A DNA stretch of 64,000 nt from Panulirus ornatus (GCF_036320965.1 NC_092241.1:21208772-21272771); one strand, 5' to 3'. Positions 35,973 through 50,239 are shown, numbered from the stretch's first letter. Notes: generated by a model from the letters alone, not told the origin. Program-made: numbers and translations.

Positions 35973-38900
35973 CCCTGGTGATAGGGGAGAAAGAATACTT
36001 CCCACGCATTCCTCGCGTGTCGTAAAAGGCGACTAAAGGGGACGGGAGCGTGGGGTTAGAAACCCTCTCCTCCTTGTACTTTAACTTTCTAAAAGGAGAA
36101 ACAGAAGGAGTCATGCAAGGAGTGCTCATCCTCCCCGAAGGCTCAGATTGGTGTGTCTAAATGTGTGTGGATGAAACCAAGATGAGAAAAAGGTGAGATA
36201 GGTAATATGTTTGAGGAAAGGAACCTGGATGTTTTGGCTCTGAGTAAAAGGAAGCTCCAGGTTAAAGGGGAAGAGTGGATTGAGAGTGTCTTGGGAGTAA
36301 AGTCAGGGGTTGGTGTGAGGGCAAGAGCAAAGGAAGGAGTAGCACTACTCCTGAAGCAGGAGTTGTGGGAGTATGTGATAGAATGTAAGAAAGTAATCTC
36401 TAGATTGATATGGGTAAAACTGAAAGTGGAGGGAGAGAGATGGGTGATTATTGGTGCCTATGAATCTGGTCATGAGAAGAAAGATCATGTGAGGCAAGTG
36501 GTTTGGGAGCGCAGCTGAGTGAGTGTGTTAGCAGCTTTGATGCACGAGACCAGGTTATAGTGATAAGTTATTTGAATGCAAAGGTGAGTAATGTGGCAGA
36601 TGAGGGTATAATTGATGTACATGGGGTGTTTAGAGTTGTAAATGGAAATGGTGAAGAGCTTGTAGATTTGTGTGCTGAAAAAAGACTGGTGATTGAGAAT
36701 ACCTGGTTTAAAAAGAGATATATACATAAGTATACGTATGTAAGTTGGAGAGATGGCCAGAGAGCGTTATTAGACGATGTGTTAATTGATAGGCGCGTGA
36801 AAGAGAGACTTTTAGATGTTGATGTGCTGAGAGGGGCAACTAGAGGGATGCCCGATCATTATCTTGTGGAGGCGAAGGTGAAAATTTGTAGAGGTTTTAA
36901 GAAAAGAAGAGAGAATGTTTGGGTGAAGAGAGTGGTGAGAGTAAGTGAGCTTGGAAAGGAGACTTGTGTGACGAAGTACCAGGAAAGATTGAGTGCAGAA
37001 TGGATAAAAGGTGAGAGCAAATGACGTAAGGGGAGTGGGGGAGGAATGGGATGTATGTAGGGAAGCAGTTATGTCTTGCGCAAAAGATGCTTGTGGCATG
37101 AGAAAGGTGGTGGATGGGCAGAGTAGAAAGTGTAGTGAGAGGTGTGATGAAGAAGTAAAGTGGGGAGGTAATAACAAGTAGTAGTGAAGTGAGAAGGAGA
37201 TGGAGTGAGTATTTTAAAGGTTTGTTGAATGTGTTTGGATAGAGTAGCAGATATAGGGTATTTTGGTCGAGGTTGTGTGCGAAGTGAGAGGGTCAGGGAG
37301 TATGGTCTGATAAGCAGAGAGGAGGTAGTGAAAGCTTTGCAAAAGATGAAAGCTGGCAAGGCGGCGAGTTTGGATGGTATTGCAATGGAATCTATTGAAA
37401 AGGGGGTGACTGTGCTGTTGATTGGTTGGTAGGGATATTCAATATATGTATGGTTTATGGTGAAGAGCCTGAGGATTGGCGGAATGCATGCATAGTGCCA
37501 ATGTACAAATGCAAAGGTATAAAGGTGAGTGTTCAAATTACAAAGGTATACGTTTGTTGAGTATTCCTGGGAAACTATATGGGCGGATATTGATTGAGAG
37601 AGTAAAGGCATGTACAGAGCATCAGACTGGGGAAGAGCAGTGTGGTTTCTGAAGTAGCAGAGGATGTGTTGATCAGGTGTTTGCTTTGAAGAAAAACAGA
37701 TGAATTTGTATGTAGCATTTATGGATCTGGAGAAGGCATAAGGATAGCGTTGATAAAGATGGTCTGTGGAGGGAATTAAGAGTATATGGTGTGAGAGGTA
37801 AGTTGCTAAAAGCAGTGAGAATTTTTTTCTTTTTTCTTTTTTTTTAAAGGATGTAAGGCTAATGTACAAGTAGGAAGAGAGGTAAGTGATTGGTTCTCAG
37901 TGAATGTCGGTTTGCGACAGGGGTGTCTCCATGGTTGTTTATTTTGTCTATGGATGTGGTTGTTAGGGAGATGAATGCAGGAGTTTTGGAGAGAGGGGCA
38001 AGTATGCTGTCTGGTATGGATGAGAGGGCTTTGGAAGTGAGTCAGTTGTTCGGTAATGAGACAGCGCTGGTGGCTGATTCGAGTGAGAAACTGCAAAAAA
38101 TTGGTGACTGAGTCTGGCAAAATGTGTGAAAGAAGAAAGCTGAGAGATAATGTGAATAAGAGCAAGATTATTTGGTTCAGTAGGGTTGAGGGACAAGAAA
38201 ATTCGGAGGTAAGTTTTATTGGAGAAAAACTGGAGGAAGTAAAGTGTTTTAAATATCTAGGATTGGATTTAGCAGAGGATGGAACCATGGAAGCGGAAGT
38301 GAGTCACAGGTTGGGGGAGGGGGCGAAGGCTCTGGGAGCGTTGAAGAATGTGTGGAAGGCCAGAACATTATCTCGGAGAGCAAAAATGGGTATGTTTGAA
38401 GGAATAGTGGTTCCAACAATGTTATATGGTTACGAGGCATGGGTTATAGATAGGATTGTGCGGAGGAGAGTGTTTGTGTTGGAAATGAAATGTTTGAGGA
38501 CAATATGTGGTGTGAGGTGGTTTGATCGAGTAAGTAATGAAAGGATAAGAGAGATGTGTGGTAATAAAATGAATGTGGTTGAGAAAGCAGAAGAGGGTAT
38601 ATTAAAATGGTTTGGTCACATGGAGAGAATGAGTGAGGAAAGATTGGCAAAGAAGATGTATGTGTCAGATGTGGAGGGAACGAGAAGTGGGAGACCAATT
38701 TGGAGGTGGAAGGATGGAGTGAAAAAGATTTTGAGCGATCGGGGCCTGAACATACAGGAAGGTGAAAGGTGTGCAAGGAATAGTGAATTGGGACGATGTG
38801 GTATACCGGTGTCGACATGCTGTCATTGGATTGAACCAGGGCATGTGAAGCGTCTGGGGTGAACCATGGAAAATTTCGTGGGGCCTGGACGTGGAAAGGG

Positions 38901-39240
38901 AGCTGTAGTTTCGGTGCATTCCACATGACAGCTAGAGACTGAGTGTGAATGAATGTGGCCTTGTCTTTTCCTAGAGCTAATTGGCGTGCGCCGGGGGGAG
39001 GGGGGTGTCGTCATGTATGGCGGGGTGGCGACGAAAGGGATAAAGGCATCAAGTATGAATATGTACTTGTGTATATATGTATATGTCTGTGTATTTATAT
39101 GTAGGTATACGTTGAAATGTATAGGTATGTATATATGCGTGTTTGGGCGTTTATGTATGTGTATGTGTGTGGGTTGGGCCATTCTCTCGTTTGTTTCCTT
39201 GAGCTACCTCGCTAACGCGGGAGACAGCGACTAAGTATAA
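35971..39240 (+). pseudogene. RTE-like LINE R10, full-span but decayed, long-type 3' UTR
   Basis: Both ends are present. The 5' end is ATCCCTGGTGATAGGGG at 35971 and the 3' end is GCTACCTCGCTAACGCGGG then AGACAGCGACTAAG at 39240. Coding blocks occur in changing frames: MFEERNLDVLALSKRKL (36207), DARDQVIVISYLNAKV (36540), GMPDHYLVEAKVKI (36848), MKAGKAASLDGIAME (37348), FMDLEKA (37719), a damaged FADD region (38050) and LYGYEAWVIDRIVRRR (38423) to [15 protein letters not shown]. About 255 bp of the linker is deleted at 37155. The 3' UTR (38810-39240) has an extra ~200-bp segment missing from the short-type copies. (AAT)n flanks both ends. An old, inactive copy. Confidence 0.9.
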
Positions 39241-39251
39241 TAAAAGGAAAT

Positions 39252-39277
39252 ATGATGATAATATTAATAGTAATAAC

Positions 39278-39333
<56 letters not shown>

Positions 39334-39556
39334 TCATAATAATAATGATAATAATATAATAATAATGATAATGATAATGATAATGCTAATAATGATAATA
39401 ATAGTAATAATAATAATGATAATTATAATAATAATAATAATATAATAATAATGATAATAATAATAATAATGATAATAATGATAATGATAATAATGATAAT
39501 GGTGATAATGATAATAATAATAGATAATGATAATAATAATAATAATGATAATAATG

Positions 39557-39617
<61 letters not shown>

Positions 39618-39758
39618 TAATAATAATAATAATAATGATGATAATAATAATAATGATAATAATGATAATGATAATAATGATAATGGTGATAATGATAATA
39701 ATAATAGATAATGATAATAATAATGATAATGATAATAATAATAATAATGATAATAATG

Positions 39759-39821
<63 letters not shown>

Positions 39822-39936
39822 GTAATAATAATGATAATAATAATAATAATAATGATAATAATAATAATAATGATAATAATGATAATGATAATAATGATAA
39901 TGGTGATAATGATAATAATAATAGATAATGATAATA

Positions 39937-40005
<69 letters not shown>

Positions 40006-40038
40006 GTAATAATAATGATAATAATAATAATAATAATG

Positions 40039-40069
<31 letters not shown>

Positions 40070-40190
40070 TAATAATAATGATAATAATAATAATCATAAT
40101 GATAATAACAATGATAATATTTTTATTATCATACAACTACTACTACTGCTGATGATTATAATAATAATTGTGATAATATCAATGGTGATA
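39252..40190. repeat. (AAT)n microsatellite with internal ~200-bp duplications
   Basis: AAT/ATG trinucleotides. The marker GGTGATAATGATAATAATAA followed by TAGATAATG recurs with TAG at 39521, 39705 and 39922, so blocks of 184 and 217 bp have been duplicated inside the array. Confidence 0.95.
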
Positions 40191-40804
40191 AGAGAAAAGT
40201 CGTGATTTAGGTAATTTGGAGATTAGAAATTATCAAAACTATCAATCATTGTCGAGGTGGAGATGAGTTGCTAAAAACATGATGACTTCGTAACATACAC
40301 TGTTGACCAATATATAGGTCCTTTAATGTAGTAACTATGTTATACAATGTTAACTGTTTACCTATTCTTTAAATGTTACTGATATTATTCAGACGATATC
40401 CTGCGCCGATGGATATTTATGTGTGATATGCAAATAATCTTAATTCTCTCAATACATATCACAGGCCCGAGTCACTGGAAAGTTATTAGCGATGGACTTT
40501 TGAGAATACAAAGCTGTAGCAGAACTGCTCCATGATGAGAAATGTAAGATGAGAACAACATAGTGAGTGAAACTACAGAAGGCAGATATTACCATTTCCT
40601 TTCTGTTGTTATAAAACAATCCACTGGTAAGATAAGGTGTGAATATGCCGAGAGACCGGGAAAAGTAAGATCTAAAGTTTATGCAGATGGTCGATATTCG
40701 CGTCTCTCCCAGATGACGTTCCTGGGGTACCGATCTGGCGTCTTCTTTAAAGAGTTGGGAAGTTTTTCAGCAAACTTCTAGAAAAGGACAGAAAACTTCG
40801 TTGT
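40191..40804. other. Unassigned sequence
   Basis: Longest frame is 40563-40781 (72 codons), without a motif I can name. It borders the 36-bp array. Confidence 0.45.
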
Positions 40805-43800
40805 GGATTCGTGTGGGACATCCTCACTGTGTGTGGGAATGAACTGATGTAGGACATCCACACTGTGTGTGGGACTGCACTAGTGTAGGACATCCTCACT
40901 GTGTGTGTGGGAATGAACTGGTGTAGGACATCCTCACTGTGTGTGGGATTGTACTAGTGTAGGACATCCTCACTGTGTGTGGGACTGTGGTAACATAGAA
41001 CATCACACTTTGTGTGGGACTGTACCATTGTCGGACATCTCCAATGTGTGTGGGACAGTGCTAGTGTAGGACATCCTCACTGTGTGTAGGACTGTACGGG
41101 TGTAGAAAATCATCACTGTATGTAGGACTGTGTTAGTGTAGGACATCACATTGTGTGGTACAGAGCCAGTGTAGGACATCCTCACTGTGTGTGTGAGACA
41201 GTACTAGTGTAGGACATCATCACTACGTGCAGGACTGTACCAGTGTAAGACATCCTTACAGTGAGTGGGACTGTGCTAATGTTGGACATCACATTGTGTG
41301 TGGGATAGTATCAATGTAGGACATCCTTACTATGTTTAGGACTGTGCTAGTGTAAGAGATCCTCACTGTGTGCGAGACTGTACTACTGTAGAACATCCTC
41401 ACTGTCTGTGAAATTGTGCTAGTGTAGGACATCCTCACTCTGTATGGGACTGTACTAGCATGAGACATCATCACTGAGTGTGAGACTGTATTAGTGTAGG
41501 ACATCCACACTAGTGTAGGTCATCCTCAATATGTGGGGGATTGCACTAGTGTTGGATATCTTCACTGTGTGATGGACTGAACTAGTTTAGGACATACTCA
41601 CTGTGTATATGACTGTACTACTGTAGGAAATCCTCACCATGTGTGAGACTGTACAAGTGTAGGACATGCTCACTGCATGTGGGACTATGCTAGTGTAGGA
41701 GGTCATCAATGTGTGTGGGACTGTACCACTGTAGGACATTCTCATTCTGTGTGGGACTGTACCACTGTAGGACATTCTCATTGTTTGTGAAACTGTACTT
41801 ATGTAGGACATCCTCACTCTGTGTGGGACTGTATTAGAGAAGGATATCATCACTGTTTGTGGGACTGAACTAGTGTAGGACATCCTCACTGTGTGTGGGA
41901 CTCTAAACTGTAGGACATTCTCACTGTGCGTGAGACTGTACAAGTGTACGACATTCTCATTGTGTTTGGGACTGTGCTAGTGTAGGACATCCTCAATGTG
42001 TGTATGAGTAAACTACTGTAGGATATCCTCATTGTGAGAATAAACTAATGTAGGACATCCTCACTGTATGTGGGACTGAATTAGTGTAGGACGTACTTAT
42101 GTATGGAACTGTACTAGTGTAGGACATCCCCACTGTGTGTGGGACTCAACTAGTATAGTACATCCTCACAGTGTGCGGGACTGTACTAGTGTAGTATATG
42201 TTCACTGTGTGTATGACTGAACGAGTTTAGGACATACTGAGTGTATGAATGTACTACTGTAGAAAATCCTCACCGTGTGTGACTTTACCAGTGTGGGATA
42301 TCCTAACTGTGTGTGGGATTGCACTAGTGTAGGATATCCTCACTGTGTGATGGACTGAACTAGTTTAGGACATACTCACCATGTGTATGACTGTACTACC
42401 GTAGGAAATCTTCACCGTATGCGAGACTGTACTAGTGTAGGACATCCTCATTGTATGTAGCACTCTGCTAGTGTAGGACATCATCACTGTGTGTGTGTAG
42501 GACTGTGCTACTGAAGGACTTCCTCATTCTGTGTGAGACTGTACTAGTTTGGGACATCCTCACTCTATGTGGGACTGTACTAGAGTAGGATCTCACTGTG
42601 TGTGGGAGTGTACTTGTGTAGGACATCCTCACTGTATGTGGAGCTGTACCAATGTGGGAACTCCTCACTGTGTATGGGAGTGTACTAGTGTAGATATCCT
42701 CACTGTGTGTGAGACGGAACTACGTGTAGGAATCCTCACTGCATGTTGGACTGATCTAGTGTAGGACATCCTCACTGTGTGTGGGACACTAAACTGTAGG
42801 ACATTCTCACTGTGCGTGAGACTGTACTAGTGTACGACATTCTCATTGTGTTTGGGACTGTGCTAGTGTAGGACATCCTTTATGTGTGTAGGACTAAACT
42901 AGTGTAGGATATCCTCACTGTGAGAATAAATTAAGGAAAGACATCCTCACTGTATGTGGGAATGAATTAGTGCAGTACATCTTTGCTGTGTGTGGGACTG
43001 TACTAGAGTAGGACATCCCCTCTGTGTGTGGGACTCAACTAGTGTAGGACATCCTCGCTGTGTGTGGGACTCTACTAATGTAGGATGCTTTCACTGTGTG
43101 AGGGACTGAACTAGTATAGGACATACTCAATGTGTGTATGAATGTACTACTGTAGGAAATTCTCACTGTGTGTGAGTGTACTTGAGTAGGATATCATCAC
43201 TGTTTGTGGAAGTGTAGTAATGTAGGACATCCTCACTGTACCACTTTAGGATATCCTTAATGTGTATGGGACTGTGTTAGTGTAGGACACCCTCACTCTG
43301 TGTGGGACTGAACTAGTGTTGGACATCCTCACTGTTTGCGGTACTGTACTTGTGTAAGACATCCTTAGTATGTGTGGGATTGTACTATTGTAGGACATTC
43401 TCACTGTGTGTGAGACTCTACTTGTGTAAAACATTCTTACTGTGTATGGCATTGTGCTACTAAAGGACATCATCAATGTGTGTGGGATGTACTTGTGTAA
43501 GAGATCCTTCCTCTTTGTGGGACTGTACTAGTGTAGGACATTCTCACTGTGTGTGGGCCTATACAAGTGTAGGATATCCTCACTGTGCGTGACACTGTAC
43601 TAATGTAGGACATCCTCATGTGTGTGAGGCTGTACTAGTGTAGGACATCAACCCACTGTATGGGGCTGTGCTAGTGTAAGACCTCCTCACTGTGTGTGAG
43701 AATGTATTAGTGTAGGACATCCTCACTGTGTGTGGGACTATGCTAGTGTTGGACATCATCAAGGTGTGGGACTGTACAAGTGTAAAGCATCCTTACTGTG

Positions 43801-46800
43801 TTTAGGGTTGTACCACTGTAGGACATCATCACTGTATGTGGGACTGTACTAGTGTAAGACATCGTCACTGAGTGTGAGAATGTACTAGTGTAGGACATCC
43901 TCACTGTGTTAGGGACTGTGCTGGTGTAGGACATCATCAAGGTGTGTGAGACTGTATTAGTGTAGGATATCCTCACTGCGTGAGACTGTACTAGCGTAGG
44001 ACATCTCACTGTGTATGGGGCTGTACTCTTATAGGACATCATCACTGTGTCTGAGAATGTACTACTGTAGGATATACTCGCTGTGTATCTGACTGTGTTA
44101 ATGTAGAATATCCTAACTGTGTGTGGGACTGAACCAGTGAAGGACATCGACAATGTAAGACTTAACTAATGTATATGATATCCTAATTGTATATGGGACT
44201 GAGCTTGTGTAGGACATCATCACTGTGTGTGGGAATATACTACTGTAGGACGTTCTCACTATGTGTGAAATTGTACTAGTGTAGGACATTCTCACGGTAA
44301 GTGAGACTGTACTAGGGTAGGACACCCTTACTCTGTGTTGGACTGTACTAGAGGAGGATATCAGTACTGTGTGTGAGAGTGTACAAGTGTAGTACATCCT
44401 CTCTGTGTATGGCACTGTACCAGTGTAGGACATCCTCACTGTGTATGGGGCTGTGCTAGTGTAGAACATCCTCACTATGTGTGGGACTGAACTAGTGAAG
44501 GACATCGGCAATGTAAGACTTAACTAATGTAGTACATCCTCACTATGTGTTGGGCTGAACTAGTGTAGGATATCCTCAGTGTGTGGGACTCTACTAGTGT
44601 ATGACATTCTCACTGTGCGTGGGATGTACTAGTGTAGGACAACCTCGTTGTGTTTGGGACTGTATTAATGTAGGACATCCTCACTGTGTGTAGGACTGAA
44701 TTAGTGTAGGATATTTTCACTGTGAGACTAAGCTAATGTAATACATCTTTACTGTATGTTGGACTGAATTAGCGTAGAACATCCTTACTGTGTGTGGGAC
44801 TGAACTAGTTTTGGACATCCCCACTGTTTGAGGGACTGAACTAGAGTAGAACATCCTCACTGTGTGTAGGAGTGAACTATTGTAAGAAATCCTCACTGTA
44901 ATACAAAGCTAATGTAGGACATCCTCATTGTGGTCGGGACTGTGCTAGTGTACGACGTCCTCACTGTGTGTAAGATTAAACTAGTATAGGATATCTTCAC
45001 TGTCATAATAAACTAATGTAAGACACCATCACTGTATGTGGGACTGAAGTAGTGTAGGACATCTTTATTGTGTGTGGGACTGTGCAAGTGTAGGACATCC
45101 CCACTGTGTGTGGGACTCAACTAATGTAGGACATCCTCACTGTGTGCGGAACTGTACTAGTGTAGGATATCCTCACTGTGTGTGGGACTGAACTAGTATA
45201 GGACGTACCCATTATGTGTATGAATGTACTACTGTAGGAAATCCTCACTGTGTGTGTGAGTGTACTAGTGTAGGACATTCTCACTCTATGTGGGACTCTG
45301 TTAGTGTAGGACATCCTTACTCTGTGTGGGACTGTACTAGAGTAGGATATCATCACTGTGTGAGGGAATGTACCAGTGTAGGACATCCTCACTGTGTGTG
45401 GGACTGTACCAGCATAGGATATCCTCAATGTATATGGTACTGTTTCAGTTTAGAACATCCTCACTTTGTGTGGGACTAAACTAGTGTAGGACATCGTCAA
45501 TGTCAGACCAAAGTAATGCAGGACATCCTCACTATGTGTGGGACTGAACTAGTGTAGAACATCCTCACTCTGTGTGGGACTATGCTGGTGTAGGACATCA
45601 TCAAGGTGTGTGAGACTGTATTAGTGTAGGATATCCTCACTGTGCGTGAGACTGTACTAGCGTATGACATCCCCACTGTGTATGAGGCTGTACTATTATA
45701 GGACATCATCACTGTGTCTGAGACTGTACTACTATAGGATGTCCTGGCTGTGTATCTGACTGTGTTAATGTAGAACATTCTAACTGTGAGTGGGACTGAA
45801 CAAGTGTAGAACATCCTCAATGTAAGACTAAACTGATGTAGGACATCCTCACTATGTGTGGATTTGACCTAGTGTATTACGTCCTAACTGTGTGTGGGGC
45901 TGTACTTTTGTAGAATATCCTCACTGTGTGTTGGACTTTACTAGTGTAGGACATCCTCACTGTGTGTAGGGCTAGATTAGTCTAGGATATCCTTTCTGTG
46001 AGACTAAACTAATGTAAGACACCCTCACTGTATATGGGACTGAATTAATGTAGGACATCCATTTCTGCGTCTTGGACTGCACTAGTGCGGGACATCCCCA
46101 CTGTGGATATGACTGAACTAGTGTAGGTCATCCTCATTGCGTGCAGGACTGTACTAGTGTAGAATAAACTCACTGTGTAAGGGACTAATCCAGTTTAGGA
46201 TATACTCACTGTGTGTATGACTGCACTACTGTAGGAAATCCTATCCGTGTGTAAGACTGTACTAATGTATGATATCCTCATTGTATATGGGACTGAGCTT
46301 GTGTGGGACATCATCACTGTGTGTTGGAATGTACTATTGTAGGACGTCCTCACTATGTGTGAGACTGTACTAGTGTAGGATATTCTCACTGTATGTGAGA
46401 CTGTACTCGGGTAGGACATCCTAACTCTGTGTTGGATTGTACTAGATGAGGATATCAGCACTGTGTGTGGGAGTGTACTAGTGTAGTACATCCTTTCTAT
46501 GTGTGGCACTGTACCAGTGTAGGATATCCTCACTGTGTATGGGGCTGTGCTAGTGAAGAACATCTTCACTGTGTGTGGACTGAACTAGTGTAGGACATCG
46601 TCAATGTAAGACTTAAATAATGTAGTATATCCTCACTATGTGTGGGACTGAGCTAGTGCAGGATATTCTCACTGTGTGTGGGACTGAACTGTTGTAGGAC
46701 ATCCTCATTATGTGTGGGACTCTACTAGTATATGACATTCTCACTGTGCGTGGAACTGTACCAGTGTAGGTCAACCTTGTTGTGTTTGGGACGCTGTTAT

Positions 46801-49262
46801 TGTTGGACATCCTCACTGTGTGTAAGACTAAACTGGTTTAGGATATTTTCACCGTGCGACTAAGCTAATGTAATACATCTTCACTGTATGTGGGACTGAA
46901 TTAGCATAGAACATCCTTACTGTGTGTGGGACTGAATTAGTTTTAGACATCCCCACTGTGTGAGGGACTGAACTAGAGTAGGACATCCTCACTGTGTGTA
47001 GGAGTAAACCAGTGTAGGAAATCCTCATTGTAATACAAAACTAAAGTAGGACAACCTCACTGTGTGCGGGACTGTGCTATTGTAGGACATCCTCACTGAG
47101 TGTGGGACTAGTGTGGGATATCTTCGCTGTGATAATAAAGTAATGTAAGACATTCTTAGTGAATGTGGGACTGAACTAGTGTAGGACATCTTTACTGTGT
47201 GGGGGACTGTGCTAGTGCAGGACATTCCCACTGTGTGTGGGACTCAACCAGCGTAGGACATCCTCATTGTGTGCAGGATTGTACCAGTGTAGGATATCCT
47301 CACTGTGTGGGACTGAACTAGTGTAGGACATACTCACTGTGTGTATGAAAGTATTACTGTAGGAAATCCTCACTGTGTGTGAGTGTACTAGTTTAGGACA
47401 TTCTCACTCTATGTGGAACTGTGCTAGTGTAGGACATCCTTACTCTGTGTAGGACAGTACTAGAGTAGGATATCGTCACTGTGTGTTGGACTTTACTAGT
47501 GTAGAACATCCTCACTCTACGTGGGACTAAACTAGTGTAGGACATTGTCAATATGAGACTAAAGTAATGTAGGACATCCTCACTATGTGTGGGACTGAAC
47601 TAGTGTAGGACATTCTCAATGTGTGTGGGACTGTACTTGAGAAGGAAATCCTCACTGAGTGTGGGAATGTGCTAGTGTAGGACATCATCACTGTGTGTAG
47701 TACTGTAATTGTGTAAGACATCTTGAATATGTGTGGGATTGTACTATTGTAGGACATCCTCATTGTGTGTGTGATACTCTACTAGTATAGGACATCTTTA
47801 CTGTGTATGGGATTGTGTGTGAGACTGAACTAGTGTAGGACATCCTTACTTTGTGTGGGACTGTATACTTAAGTAGGATATCCTCGCTTTGTGTGGGAAT
47901 ATACTAGTGTAGGACATCATCACTGTGCGTGGTGCTGTACTTGTGTAAGACGTCCTTATCATGTCTGGTGTTGTACTGTTGTAGGACATCTTCCTTTGCG
48001 TGACTCTACTAGTGTAGGACATCTTTACTGTGTGTGGGATTATGCTACTGTAGGACATCATCAACATGTGTGGAACTGTACTGGTGAAAGACATCCTCAC
48101 TCTGTGGAACTTAACTAGAGTAGGACACCCTCACTGTGTGTAGGAGTGATCCAGTGTAGGGCATCCTCACTGTAACACAAAACTGATGTTTGACATCCTC
48201 ACTGTTAGTGGGACTGAACTAGTGTACGACATCCTAACTGTGTGTGGGACTGTACTAAGGCAGAATATACTCTGTGTGGGACTGAACTAGCTTAGGATAT
48301 ACTCACTGTGTGTATGACTGTACTACTGTAGGAAATCCTATCCGTGTGTGAAACTCTACTAATATATGATATCCTCATTCTCACTGTGTGTGTTACTAAA
48401 CTAGTCTATGACATTATCACTGTGTGTGGTACAGAACAAAAGTAGGACATTCTCCCTGTGTGTAGGATTGAGGTATTGTAGAAGATCCTCACTGTGTCTG
48501 GGACTGTACTAGTGTAGGATATCCTCAGTGCGTATGGGACTGAACTAGTGTAGGATTTCTTCACTGTGAGTGGGAGTGATCTAGTGCGAGACGTCCTCAC
48601 TGTGTGTGGTACTGAAGTACTGTAAGACGTCCTCACTGTGTGTGGTACTGAAGTAATGTAAGACGTCCTCACTGTGTGTGGTACTGAAGTACTGTAAGAC
48701 ATCCTCACTGTGTGTGGTACTGAAGTACTGTAAGACGTCCTCACTGTGAGACTAAACTGATATAGGGCATCCTCACTGTGTGTAAGAATTAATTAGAGTA
48801 GGATATCCTCACCGTGTGTGGAACTGAACTACGTACTATATGACATCCTCACTGTATGTGGGACTGTACTAATGAAGGACACCCTCATAGCGTGTGGGAC
48901 TGAACTAGTGTAGGATATCTTCACTGTGTGTGGGACTCTGCTAGTGTAGGACAACCTCACTGTGTGTGTGACTGAACTAGTGTAGGACATCCTCACTGTG
49001 TGTGGGACTGTACTAGTGTAGGACATCCTCACTGTATGTGGGACTAAACTAGTGGAGGATATCCTCACTGTGTGTGGGACTGTAATAAGGTAGAACATCC
49101 TCAGTGTATGAGAGATTGAACTAGTGTAGGACATCCTCGCTCTGAGTGGAAATGAGCAAGTGTAGGACACCCTCATTGTGTGTGGTACTCAACTAGTATC
49201 CTCACTGCGTGTGTGATTTACCCAGCGTAGGATATCCTCACTGTGTGTGGGACTGAACTACT
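40805..49262. repeat. 36-bp minisatellite, about 235 copies, with higher-order duplications
   Basis: Unit GGACTGTACTAGTGTAGGAC then ATCCTCACTGTGTGTG. ACTGAACTAG at 48971, ACTGTACTAG at 49007 and ACTAAACTAG at 49043 give a 36-bp period. Variants include shortened units (CTCACTGTGAGACTAAACT). Because 36 is a multiple of 3, one minus-strand frame reads a 12-residue repeat (VPHTVRMSYTST) and stays open for up to ~135 codons, but it shifts frame at every indel, so I do not call it a gene. Longer blocks are duplicated within the array, and four nearly identical units at 48590-48735 mark a recent local expansion. Confidence 0.95.
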
Positions 49263-50239
49263 ACACGTTTCGGACAAACGCTGGTTTTCACAAATTTCTG
49301 CTAAACGAATGGTTGTATCACTATGATATTTCAGCACACTATCCTTAACACCCGGGCGTAATCTATGGCTGACATACCACATTGCTATATGTGCTATGTG
49401 AGGAGTTTACTGAGTGATATTAAACCTATGCCAGTCATCATATCGAAGGCGTTATAAAGAATCGGACGAGTGTGGCATACTCGTCTAACCCTCCCTCAAC
49501 ACCTCGAACACCCCCCCAGACACCCCCCCAGACACATCCCCCCCATATCGCAGTATCCCTCCCCATTTCCGTCTTCACCCCCATATTTACACCAACCATT
49601 GTCTATATTTGATTTTGTCGTATTCTAATTATGTTCATAGATAATAGGTATGACAGTATGTATATTCGTATCATACATTAGCAATAAAATGTCATACAGT
49701 TATTGTGTGTGGACGTGAAAACCAGAGTGCGTCAAACAACCATGAAAGCAACAGGTAATCCAGTTGTTAATAACCGACGTGTCGACGGCGACCAGAAGAA
49801 TGAAGTCAGTTTTGGTTTTGGACAACCAAATGAAATCGTTTATGGGTAATTCATGTGTTCTTTACGTTTTTAAATAAGAAATATATGCCTTAATATAATA
49901 TCCACAGTCCCCCATATCCCCTCCCTCCTCCTCTCTGAGGTATGAGGTACCCCATCCCGAGGCTACAACTCTAGCGACTGCCGAGGCGCGCGCGGTCATC
50001 AATAACAATGTTGTCCTTCTGCCTCCGTGGATGCAGGACAGCGTTTGTTCTTCGTCTTGTCACGTTGTACAAACGTGAATGCACCCGCGGTAGAACGTAC
50101 ATAAGTTTGAATAGATGCGTAGACAATATGTTCTGGTTCGAACATACATTATTACATTTATGTCATATGAAATATGAAAGTAAACGAGACTGTATTATGT
50201 CGCAATGTCATATTAATTATCACAGTGAGGTGAGACGAA
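49263..50239. other. Unassigned sequence with a C-rich patch
   Basis: C runs of seven at 49511, 49523 and 49538 and a CCCC at 49561 give a G-rich minus strand. No clear gene. The region may contain the left part of the DDE transposon that follows, but I could not find its terminal inverted repeat. Confidence 0.45.

Noticed and set aside
35001..36036. Long poly-Ile and poly-Leu frames on both strands
   Set aside because: Direct translation of the (AAT)n microsatellite and LINE 5' UTR.
40805..49262. CRISPR array (36-bp repeat size)
   Set aside because: Units are directly tandem without spacers, are diverged, and the genome context is eukaryotic.
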